This document shows, piece by piece, positions 4,951 through 11,339 of a stretch of 11,339 bases of DNA. The DNA comes from an uncultured Muribaculaceae bacterium. GTDB lineage: Bacteria > Bacteroidota > Bacteroidia > Bacteroidales > Muribaculaceae. Made by a program: the position numbers and the translations under genes. Location of the stretch: contig CAJUIJ010000017.1 of assembly GCA_910586175.1 (NCBI GenBank), positions 12,729 through 24,067 of the forward strand, written 5' to 3'. The first letter of the stretch is position 1. Each line of letters starts with the position of its first letter. The notes beneath the pieces were generated by a model. It saw nothing but the letters and a program-made list of their open reading frames with translations. It ran no database searches and was not told the DNA's origin.

Positions 4951-6105
4951 TTAGTGCAGCAGTCGGTCCACAATCCTGGAGCAGGCGAGTCCGTCGCCAT
5001 ATGGGTTCACTGCGTTGCTCATACGCGCATAGCATTCTGCATCGTCGATAAGCGCAGATACTTCGTCCACTATCTTGTCATAATCAGTGCCAACAAGCTT
5101 CACAGTGCCAGCCTCGAGTGCCTCCGGACGTTCGGTGGTATCACGCATCACGAGCACAGGCTTGCCGAGACCCGGAGCCTCTTCCTGTATACCTCCGCTG
5201 TCGGTAAGCACAATGTCAGCTTTCTCCATCAGGTAGACAAATGAGAGATATTCAAGCGGTTCGATAAAGAACATGTTGCCGAAGCCCGACAGGTCTTCTC
5301 CAAACACTTCATGTATCGGACGGCGCACGTTAGGATTGAGGTGCATTGGATATACGAAGTCCACCTCCGGATATTTCTCTGTCAATGTTTTGATAGCCTT
5401 GCACATCGATATGAAGCCGTCTCCGAAGTTTTCACGGCGGTGACCGGTGATGAGCACGAGTTTGCGTCCATCTTCCAGACGACAGGTATCATAACCGGCA
5501 GTCTTAAGATGGAATGCAAGTTCAGAATTCATCTCCGGATTTCTCTTTATCTTATCGACCACCATATAAAGCGCATCTATCACTGTATTACCTGTCACTG
5601 TAATCTTTTCGTCGGCTACACCCTCGGCGAGCAGATTATTACGGCTAAGCGACGTCGGCGCGAAGTCGTAGGTGGCAATACGACCTGTGATCTGACGGTT
5701 CATCTCCTCCGGCCATGGACTGTAGATATTATGGGTGCGGAGTCCAGCCTCCACATGACCTACCGGCACCTGACTGTAGAATGCAGCCAACGCCGCAGCT
5801 GTGCTTGTAGTGGTATCGCCATGCACGAGCACAACATCAGGCTTAGCTGACTTCAGCACATCGCGCATGCCGGTAAGCACCCGCGACGTCACATCATATA
5901 GATCCTGCCCCTGCTTCATTATGTTGAGGTCATAGTCGGGCGTAATTTCAAATATAGAGAGCACCTGATCAAGCATCTCGCGGTGCTGCCCAGTAACGCA
6001 TACTACTGTCTCAAACTTGCCGGGATATTTCTGAAACTCCTTGACAAGGGGAGCCATCTTGATTGCTTCCGGACGCGTGCCGAACACAAGCATTATCTTT
6101 TTCAT
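4951..6105 (-). CDS. wecB: UDP-N-acetylglucosamine 2-epimerase (non-hydrolysing)
   Basis: This cytoplasmic enzyme interconverts UDP-GlcNAc and UDP-ManNAc. At 384 aa it has the typical length and all the hallmarks: FGTRPEAIKMAP (8-19), VTGQHREML (37-45), VHGDTTT (94-100), GHVEAGLRT (116-124), PWPEEMNRQ (130-138), TGNTVIDAL (171-179), TGHRRENFG (220-228) and DSGGIQEEAPGLGKPVL (302-318). D97, E119, E133 and H222 align by motif with the catalytic D95, E117, E131 and H213 of E. coli WecB. The start ATG is at 6103-6105, 8 nt after the wzx stop. No UDP-ManNAc dehydrogenase (wecC) is present here, so ManNAc itself may be incorporated or oxidised by an enzyme encoded elsewhere. The gene could equally be named mnaA. 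Confidence 0.97.
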   Translation of the reverse strand: MKKIMLVFGTRPEAIKMAPLVKEFQKYPGKFETVVCVTGQHREMLDQVLSIFEITPDYDLNIMKQGQDLYDVTSRVLTGMRDVLKSAKPDVVLVHGDTTTSTAAALAAFYSQVPVGHVEAGLRTHNIYSPWPEEMNRQITGRIATYDFAPTSLSRNNLLAEGVADEKITVTGNTVIDALYMVVDKIKRNPEMNSELAFHLKTAGYDTCRLEDGRKLVLITGHRRENFGDGFISMCKAIKTLTEKYPEVDFVYPMHLNPNVRRPIHEVFGEDLSGFGNMFFIEPLEYLSFVYLMEKADIVLTDSGGIQEEAPGLGKPVLVMRDTTERPEALEAGTVKLVGTDYDKIVDEVSALIDDAECYARMSNAVNPYGDGLACSRIVDRLLH

Positions 6106-6113
6106 ACTATTTA

Positions 6114-7559
6114 CTATTTATGACGGGTCTTGCGACCTCTGAATTTTTCGATTATATATTGCAGTTGCTCATTGTGGGTGACCTTCGACATGCCCAAATA
6201 AAGAATAGGTCCTGACACTACCTGCATTATGAGTGTCAAGAACGCCGGCATATTGAACAAAGTAAGCAACCATATCGCCCCACACATCAGCGAACTCATG
6301 GCAAGCGAGGGGAATATATCCCGCACCTGCTCACCAAAGGTGTAGTTGAGATATTTACGGTTGGGCCACGCGTTCAAGCCGGTAAAGAGCGTGGTCAATA
6401 CAGCCATATTGACAACTATCGCCTCCACTCCATACCACATCACAACCAACAGACAAGCGAGTTCTATACCTTTCTTGATGAATTCCAACTTCATCTGCAC
6501 TCCACTTTTACCAATCGCTTTTAAGGCCTGCATATTGGCTGTATGTATCGGTTGAAACAGGAACACCAGGCAGAACCATTGAAGCAACGGCACCGTAGGG
6601 AGCCACTTGTCGGTGAGCACAAGACGCACCAAAGGCTCGGCGGTGGCAAGCAAACCCATAAGCAGGGGCATCATGATGTATGAGCTGAACCTGATGGAAC
6701 GCTTGCATGTGGCCTTGACTGCCGCAATATCGTCCTGAAGGCGAGACATGTGGGGGAAAAGCACTGACTCTATGGAGTTATTTACATTGGTCACGGCCAA
6801 CGACGGGAATTGCTTTGCCCTGTCGTAAAAGGCCAGGTCCGCGGCACTGTAGAGCTTACCAATCACTGTGGCGCGAAACTCAAGGTAGCAGGTTATCAAC
6901 ATGCTTGTGACCAATGTCTTCGAACCGAAACCGAGCATCCCCCTGAGTCTGGCAAATGAAAATTGCAAGAGCGGTGGCTTGCGTATGATGTTAGCCAGCA
7001 CAAGCACCTTAAGCAGATTGGTGAGTATATATTGCCACACCAATGCCCACACACCGAAACCCGTAAGGGCCAGCATGATACCCACTAAACCGGAAAGAAA
7101 TGTGGCCGAAGATGTGGAGATGAAGAACTTTTTGAAAAGCATCTTACGCGAAATGTAGGAGTTCTGCACCGCCAACACCCCCATCAATATGATGGAGAGA
7201 CAAAGCACACGAAGCACCGGCACAAGCTCACTATATTCGTTGTCATAGAAATCTGACACTAAGGGTGCGCAAAAATAAAGTGCCACATATATAACTATGC
7301 AGAAGAAGATGTTGAAATATAACACCGATGAGAAGTCGAGCGCATCAGCATCTTTTTTCTGAATCAAAGCCGTACCGAAACTATTGATTACAAATGTATT
7401 AGCTATCGCTGTGAAAATATTCACGATTGCGATGACTCCAAAGTCGTGTGGCGTGAGGATACGCGCGAGCACGATTGAAACAATCAGCATGGCAAGCTGC
7501 GATGACACTTGCTCTGCAAATTTCCACGAGATGTTTTTTATGATACTCGAGCCAGCCAC
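6114..7559 (-). CDS. wzx: Wzx-type polysaccharide flippase (PST/WzxC-like)
   Basis: This is an inner-membrane transporter of the MOP/PST superfamily, 481 aa, that would flip undecaprenyl-linked repeat units to the periplasm. The N-terminus has the family pattern ISWKFAEQ (10-17), LARILTPHDFGVIA (31-44) and FGTALIQKKDADALDFSSV (61-79). Alternating hydrophobic segments run along the whole length, consistent with 12-14 helices, and the C-terminus is short and basic. The start is a GTG at 7557-7559, only 2 nt after the stop of the preceding glycosyltransferase. No ATG gives a family-like N-terminus, so the GTG is preferred. Close packing with both neighbours indicates co-transcription and probably translational coupling. 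Substrate specificity cannot be read from the sequence. Confidence 0.93.
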   Translation of the reverse strand: MAGSSIIKNISWKFAEQVSSQLAMLIVSIVLARILTPHDFGVIAIVNIFTAIANTFVINSFGTALIQKKDADALDFSSVLYFNIFFCIVIYVALYFCAPLVSDFYDNEYSELVPVLRVLCLSIILMGVLAVQNSYISRKMLFKKFFISTSSATFLSGLVGIMLALTGFGVWALVWQYILTNLLKVLVLANIIRKPPLLQFSFARLRGMLGFGSKTLVTSMLITCYLEFRATVIGKLYSAADLAFYDRAKQFPSLAVTNVNNSIESVLFPHMSRLQDDIAAVKATCKRSIRFSSYIMMPLLMGLLATAEPLVRLVLTDKWLPTVPLLQWFCLVFLFQPIHTANMQALKAIGKSGVQMKLEFIKKGIELACLLVVMWYGVEAIVVNMAVLTTLFTGLNAWPNRKYLNYTFGEQVRDIFPSLAMSSLMCGAIWLLTLFNMPAFLTLIMQVVSGPILYLGMSKVTHNEQLQYIIEKFRGRKTRHK

Positions 7560-7561
7560 AC

Positions 7562-8704
7562 CTACTTGTTTTCAGAGTGTTTTTTATCCTTGAATCGTTC
7601 AAACTCGCTGAACACCTCGCGCCATGCCACTTGCCACTTCTCTTTGGAGAATGCCTCCTTCACTGTGTCATAACCCTTCGCTGCAAGTCTCTTGCGCAAT
7701 TCCTTATCTTCCACAAGCTCTTTGAGGGCCTTGTAGAGTGAATCGGCATCCGGGCTGACTAGACGTCCGTTGTAACGGTCTATTATAATATCGGTTATCC
7801 CACCCACATTGGTACCTATCACAGCGCATTGGGCCGACATAGCCTCAAGCAGCGATAGCGACGTGCCTTCCGAGCCTTTGGTGGGCACCACGGCTATATG
7901 CTTATCTGCATGCACGGCGAGCGACTCATCGCTCGCGTAACGTGTGAACTCTACGTTAGGGTTGGCACCTATCTTGACCCTCAGCCATGCCTCATCCGGG
8001 CCTTCGCCGGCCAAGGTGACATGTATGTCGGCTCCCTCTTCAATCAGCCTCGACACAGCCTCGCCAAAAATCCGAGTGCCACGGTAATCAAAAAATCTGC
8101 GGGCAAAGATTATCCTTACCGGCCCGTTGTCATCCTTGAACATAACCGGTGCTATGGACGAGAAATTAGGTATGCCAATAAGGCGGATGGTCGGTTTGGC
8201 CACTGTGGCGCGATACCAGTTTATGAAATTATTATCAACGCACACTAACATGTCAGCCTTCTCGACACGTCGCACTGTATCGACCGCACGATAAAACTTC
8301 TTGAAAAGCCAATAAGTAGGACGTGAATAGATAGGCTTATCCCACGTTATGCCATGCTGCACCGCAATGAACGGTATCCCCTTCGTATCGCAGATATAAT
8401 TGTCGCATCCGAATATCAACAGGTCTTTATCCCTGTCGAAATGCTCCTCACAATCCTTAAAGAGAGCAGCTCCAACTTTAGGCCCGCGCACTTGCTTGGT
8501 CGGTATTCCCTTGACTATCAGAGCACCCATCTCCCTTTCAAACGGCTGAGATGATTTTTGATAGATTGTCACTCTATATCCGCGCTCCTCAAGCAACGGC
8601 ACGAGGTTTGATATATAAGTCTGTATTCCACCCACCGACATTTCCTTGCCATCCGGAGTGAGATAATTCACATATATGATATGGGCGTGTTTAGTTTCCT
8701 TCAT
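7562..8704 (-). CDS. Family 4 glycosyltransferase (GT-B fold)
   Basis: This 380-aa retaining glycosyltransferase adds a sugar to the lipid-linked repeat unit at the cytoplasmic face. The N-terminal half has SVGGIQTYISNLVPLLEERG (23-42), the glycine-rich acceptor-side loop typical of GT4, and VQHGITWDKP (115-124). The C-terminal nucleotide-sugar half starts near VRIIFARRF (196-204), followed by LAGEGPDE (231-238). The E-x7-E motif is E279 to E287 (EGTSLSLLE), and GTNVGGITDII (297-307) follows. The ATG (8702-8704) overlaps the TGA of the upstream gene as ATGA, a hallmark of translational coupling. The C-terminal tail (369-380) is charged. Sugar and linkage are unknown. Confidence 0.93.
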   Translation of the reverse strand: MKETKHAHIIYVNYLTPDGKEMSVGGIQTYISNLVPLLEERGYRVTIYQKSSQPFEREMGALIVKGIPTKQVRGPKVGAALFKDCEEHFDRDKDLLIFGCDNYICDTKGIPFIAVQHGITWDKPIYSRPTYWLFKKFYRAVDTVRRVEKADMLVCVDNNFINWYRATVAKPTIRLIGIPNFSSIAPVMFKDDNGPVRIIFARRFFDYRGTRIFGEAVSRLIEEGADIHVTLAGEGPDEAWLRVKIGANPNVEFTRYASDESLAVHADKHIAVVPTKGSEGTSLSLLEAMSAQCAVIGTNVGGITDIIIDRYNGRLVSPDADSLYKALKELVEDKELRKRLAAKGYDTVKEAFSKEKWQVAWREVFSEFERFKDKKHSENK

Positions 8705-9633
8705 CTCAATCTTTTCAATATTGATTTGGCAGCCTTGACCATCGCATTGCGCACCACATGCTTTGTCGTCATCTTGACGATGCGTGTACGCTTTATGCCG
8801 AGACTGCGCAGCATGCGCACCCCCTGATTGAAGGTGTCGCGGTTCTCAAAAAGCGAGCCCGCCATCTGAGCCCAGAGAAAACGTATCTGATAACGGTGAG
8901 GAATGCCGTTGTCTTCAAAAAATTTATCCTCCCTGCCGAACACCTCAATGCGTTGCAGCTTATTGGCTTCGGTAAGCGTTCGCGACACTGAGCCTCTACG
9001 GGTTGTGATGGTGCACAGTGCACGCTCTTCCACCTTGACCATATCAGCATAGTGCCCGCAGAGATAGGAGTATTTCGTGTCGTTGTGTATGCGCGTCGTG
9101 TCGAAATCTATGTTGTGCTTCTCAATCAGCGTGCGTCTTACAATCTTGCACCAAGGCTCGCCAAAGGTGTAACGCAAGCGCATCTCAGCCTCGTGCGGAT
9201 TTTGGGCATACATTGAAATATGCTTATTGAGCCAATCTGCCCTGTCAGAAGTGGTGAAATTCACACTGTCTACACTGCAGGCAGCACAATACACCACATC
9301 CACTTTCTCATCCACGCGCTTGAGAGAATCTATTATTCCGTCGGCAAGAGGAGTAAGAAAATCATCGGCATCTACAAATGCAACCCACTCACCCCGAGCC
9401 ATCGATAGCCCGAGATTGCGGGCAGCACCGCCCCCCTGAGGCGAAGCTGTGCGGCAAAACGCCACATCGCTGAAGCCCCATTGGCCAAGCAAAGTCTCTG
9501 TGTCACAATCGCTATGGTCGTCAGCCACTATCACCTGCACATCTTCCCTACGAGGCATGCTCCCCAAGCAACGATGCAACAGCTCAGGGATATCCTTATG
9601 AGGAATTATGATTGTCAACAAGTAAGGGCACAT
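8701..9633 (-). CDS. Family 2 glycosyltransferase, first gene of the cluster
   Basis: This is a predicted GT-A glycosyltransferase of 310 aa. LLTIIIPHKDIPELL (5-19) is the nucleotide-binding strand, VIVADDHSD (34-42) contacts the nucleotide, GGGAARNLGLSMARG (67-81) is the usual helix, and FVDADD (86-91) is the DxD metal site. GEPWCKIVRR (158-167) and HNDTKYSYLCG (183-193) occupy the acceptor and catalytic-base region. The C-terminus (278-310) is strongly basic and amphipathic, which suggests peripheral membrane attachment. The ATG at 9631-9633 is chosen because the longer frame from a TTG at 9688-9690 would contain the predicted promoter. As first gene of the operon it may add the second sugar, but no initiating phosphosugar transferase is visible here. 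Confidence 0.92.
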   Translation of the reverse strand: MCPYLLTIIIPHKDIPELLHRCLGSMPRREDVQVIVADDHSDCDTETLLGQWGFSDVAFCRTASPQGGGAARNLGLSMARGEWVAFVDADDFLTPLADGIIDSLKRVDEKVDVVYCAACSVDSVNFTTSDRADWLNKHISMYAQNPHEAEMRLRYTFGEPWCKIVRRTLIEKHNIDFDTTRIHNDTKYSYLCGHYADMVKVEERALCTITTRRGSVSRTLTEANKLQRIEVFGREDKFFEDNGIPHRYQIRFLWAQMAGSLFENRDTFNQGVRMLRSLGIKRTRIVKMTTKHVVRNAMVKAAKSILKRLR

Positions 9634-9668
9634 AGCAAATGCAAAGTTAAGAAATTTCCACCAAACCG

Positions 9669-9676
9669 CAAAAATA
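9669..9676 (-). promoter_or_regulatory. Probable -7 element of the polysaccharide operon promoter
   Basis: TATTTTTG on the minus strand matches TAnnTTTG exactly and would start transcription near 9662, about 29 nt before the ATG at 9633. No TTTG occurs at the usual distance of 18-21 nt upstream. The closest, at 9688-9691, is only 11 nt away, so the -33 element is missing or weak. The promoter may be weak or need an activator; that is inference. Confidence 0.45.
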
Positions 9677-9762
9677 TAAGCTGCGTACAAAATTTTGTAT
9701 TAACTCGCAGGGAGTTCCTTCTGCATGTCCTCGTTGTCAATGTGGAAGCGCATAACAGTCGA

Positions 9763-9794
9763 TTTGCGAAAGTTAGGTTATTTTCGTAAATTTG
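9763..9794 (+). promoter_or_regulatory. leuS promoter, Bacteroidota consensus
   Basis: TTTG (9763-9766), 20 nt of spacing, then TAAATTTG (9787-9794) match both elements of the Bacteroides housekeeping promoter. Transcription would start near 9801, giving a leader of about 55 nt. It diverges from the polysaccharide operon promoter about 90 bp away. Confidence 0.7.
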
Positions 9795-9802
9795 CAGATT
9801 AT

Positions 9803-9825
9803 TCGCAGGCTTTGCATGCCTGCGA
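9803..9825 (+). promoter_or_regulatory. Perfect hairpin at the 5' end of the leuS leader
   Basis: TCGCAGGC (9803-9810) and GCCTGCGA (9818-9825) form a perfect 8-bp stem with a 7-nt loop (TTTGCAT). The hairpin would start within a few nt of the predicted transcription start and end 30 nt before the leuS ATG. No T-run follows, so it is not a terminator, and it lacks the size and conserved bases of a T-box. A 5' stabilising stem or a dyad bound by a regulator are options. Confidence 0.6.
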
Positions 9826-9855
9826 CCATCCATGATATAAACAACTTAACATACA

Positions 9856-11339
9856 ATGGAATACAATCACCAGGAAATCGAGAAGCGTTGGCAGCAATAC
9901 TGGCGCGACAACGACATCTACCGCGTGAAGGAGAATCCTTCGAAAAAGAAATTCTATGTGCTCGACATGTTTCCTTACCCATCCGGTGCAGGTCTGCATG
10001 TGGGTCATCCGCTCGGCTACATAGCGAGCGATATCTATTCGCGCTACAAGCGCCAGCAGGGCTTCAATGTGCTGCATCCCATGGGCTATGACGCTTATGG
10101 ACTCCCCGCCGAACAGTATGCCATACAGACCGGCCAGCACCCCGAGAAGACCACCAACGCCAATATAGCCCGCTATCGCGAGCAGCTTGACAAAATCGGG
10201 TTCTCGTTCGACTGGAGCCGCGAGGTGCGCACCTGTGACCCCAAGTATTACAAATGGACACAATGGGCTTTCATGCAGATGTTCAACTCCTATTACGACA
10301 CCTCTCTTGGCAAAGCCATGCCTATAGCATCGCTCACCGGCCACTTCGCGAAGAATGGCACGGAGGGTATAAACGCCGCTTGCAGCAAGGAGCTGCATTT
10401 TACGGCTGCCGACTGGAACGCCATGAGCGAGAAAGAACAACGCGAAGTGCTGATGAACTACCGCATAGCTTATCAGGGGGAAACAATGGTGAACTGGTGC
10501 GCCGAACTCGGCACCGTGCTTGCCAACGATGAGGTAAGCGAGGGACTGAGCGTGCGTGGCGGCTACCCTGTGGAACAGAAGATGATGAACCAATGGTGCC
10601 TGCGTGTGTCTGCCTATGCACCGCGTCTGCTTGACGACCTCGACACTCTGCAATGGAGCGACTCGCTCAAGGAGACCCAACGTAACTGGATAGGACGTTC
10701 GGAGGGTGCGGAGATGCGTTTCAAAGTGGCTGATTCCGATATAGAGCTCGAGATTTTCACCACACGTGCCGATACTATCTTCGGCGTGACTTTCATGGTG
10801 CTCGCACCGGAGTCAAAATATGTGCAGATGCTTACCACTCCCGAGCAAAAAGAGGCTGTGGATGCATATCTCGACGAAGTGAAGCATAAGACTGAACGGG
10901 AGCGTCAGATTGAGAAGAAAGTGTCGGGCGTATTCACCGGCAGCTATGCCATCAATCCACTTACCGATGAGAAGATTCCGGTATGGGTGAGTGACTATGT
11001 ACTGGCAGGTTATGGCACCGGTGCAATTATGGCTGTGCCCGCACACGATTCACGCGACTATGCCTTCGCACGCCACTTCAACCTTCCCATAATCCCGCTT
11101 ATAGAGGGGGCTGATGTCTCTGAAGAGAGTTTCGATGCAAAGGAGGGCAAGATGATCAACTCCAAGGGACCGAAACTTGACCTCAACGGACTTGATGTGA
11201 AAGAGGCAATTGCAAAGACCAAGATGTTTATCGAAGCTGAAGGTCTGGGCAAGGTAAAGACAAATTACCGTCTGCGCGACGCCATATTCTCGCGTCAGCG
11301 CTATTGGGGTGAACCTTTCCCCATATATTACAAAAATGG
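9856..11339 (+). CDS. leuS: Leucyl-tRNA synthetase, N-terminal part (runs off the window)
   Basis: This cytoplasmic class I aminoacyl-tRNA synthetase charges tRNA-Leu. The window holds 494 complete codons, open to the right edge. The start ATG gives MEYNHQEIEKRWQQYW. FYVLDMFPYPSGAGLHVGHP (37-56) contains the HIGH-type signature HVGH, followed by HPMGYDAYGLPAEQ (75-88). The CP1 editing domain shows TTRADTIFG (299-307) and GYGTGAIMAVPAHD (384-397), where the threonine-rich segment and the late aspartate act in hydrolysing mischarged tRNA. RQRYWGEPFPIYY marks re-entry to the catalytic domain near the edge. The KMSKS loop and anticodon-binding region lie outside. Typical LeuRS is 800-950 aa, so about half is missing. 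The gene is divergent from the polysaccharide cluster and has its own promoter. Confidence 0.98.
   Translation, partial: MEYNHQEIEKRWQQYWRDNDIYRVKENPSKKKFYVLDMFPYPSGAGLHVGHPLGYIASDIYSRYKRQQGFNVLHPMGYDAYGLPAEQYAIQTGQHPEKTTNANIARYREQLDKIGFSFDWSREVRTCDPKYYKWTQWAFMQMFNSYYDTSLGKAMPIASLTGHFAKNGTEGINAACSKELHFTAADWNAMSEKEQREVLMNYRIAYQGETMVNWCAELGTVLANDEVSEGLSVRGGYPVEQKMMNQWCLRVSAYAPRLLDDLDTLQWSDSLKETQRNWIGRSEGAEMRFKVADSDIELEIFTTRADTIFGVTFMVLAPESKYVQMLTTPEQKEAVDAYLDEVKHKTERERQIEKKVSGVFTGSYAINPLTDEKIPVWVSDYVLAGYGTGAIMAVPAHDSRDYAFARHFNLPIIPLIEGADVSEESFDAKEGKMINSKGPKLDLNGLDVKEAIAKTKMFIEAEGLGKVKTNYRLRDAIFSRQRYWGEPFPIYYKN

Noticed and set aside
9634..9690. Start of the first glycosyltransferase at the TTG at 9688-9690
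   Set aside because: The extension would contain the predicted -7 element at 9669-9676 and places 19 unrelated residues before the GT2 core.
9801..9855. T-box or other riboswitch upstream of leuS
   Set aside because: The leader is only about 55 nt and has a single stem, with no specifier loop, antiterminator or T-run.
9799..10680. Long minus-strand open frame opposite leuS
   Set aside because: leuS on the plus strand is certain from its HVGH and editing-domain motifs. The antisense frame is low-complexity and family-less.

Overview
The window looks like a chromosomal segment of a Bacteroidales bacterium, most likely a gut lineage such as Muribaculaceae or Bacteroides relatives. This rests on Bacteroidota-type promoters (TTTG, about 20 nt, TAnnTTTG), the near absence of Shine-Dalgarno sequences, protein sequences of Bacteroidales flavour, and moderate GC. 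The genus is inference. I see no tRNA, rRNA, CRISPR array, transposase or integrase.

Layout. Positions 117-9633 hold eight genes on the minus strand that form a surface-polysaccharide (O-antigen, capsule or exopolysaccharide) cluster. In transcription order they are: a GT2 glycosyltransferase (8701-9633), a GT4 glycosyltransferase (7562-8704), a Wzx-type flippase (6114-7559), the UDP-GlcNAc 2-epimerase wecB (4951-6105), a Wzy-like polymerase (3576-4847), a GT2 resembling galactofuranosyltransferases (2564-3523), UDP-galactopyranose mutase glf (1263-2405), and a TuaG-like GT2 (117-887). The first four are tightly packed: a 4-nt ATGA overlap, then gaps of 2 and 8 nt. The gaps then widen to 103, 52, 158 and 375 nt. 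Divergent from the cluster, on the plus strand, is the 5' part of leuS (9856 to the window end), with its own strong promoter and a hairpin at the predicted mRNA 5' end.

How the genes work together. WecB makes UDP-ManNAc and Glf makes UDP-galactofuranose. Four glycosyltransferases assemble the repeat unit on a lipid carrier, Wzx flips it across the inner membrane, and the Wzy-like protein polymerises it. The window holds no initiating sugar-phosphate transferase, chain-length regulator or export proteins, so those must lie elsewhere.

Most unusual content. Three arrays of 9-bp tandem repeats lie downstream of the last three genes and nowhere else in the window. Two arrays (1-99 and 2436-2508) share the unit G(T/A)CTTTAA(A/G) and a 17-nt conserved edge on the stop-codon side. 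The third (1097-1258) has two half-arrays of different units that are complementary to each other, so the whole element can fold into a hairpin about 160 nt long that includes the glf stop codon. I know of no named family that fits. The element is the best candidate in this window for something undescribed.
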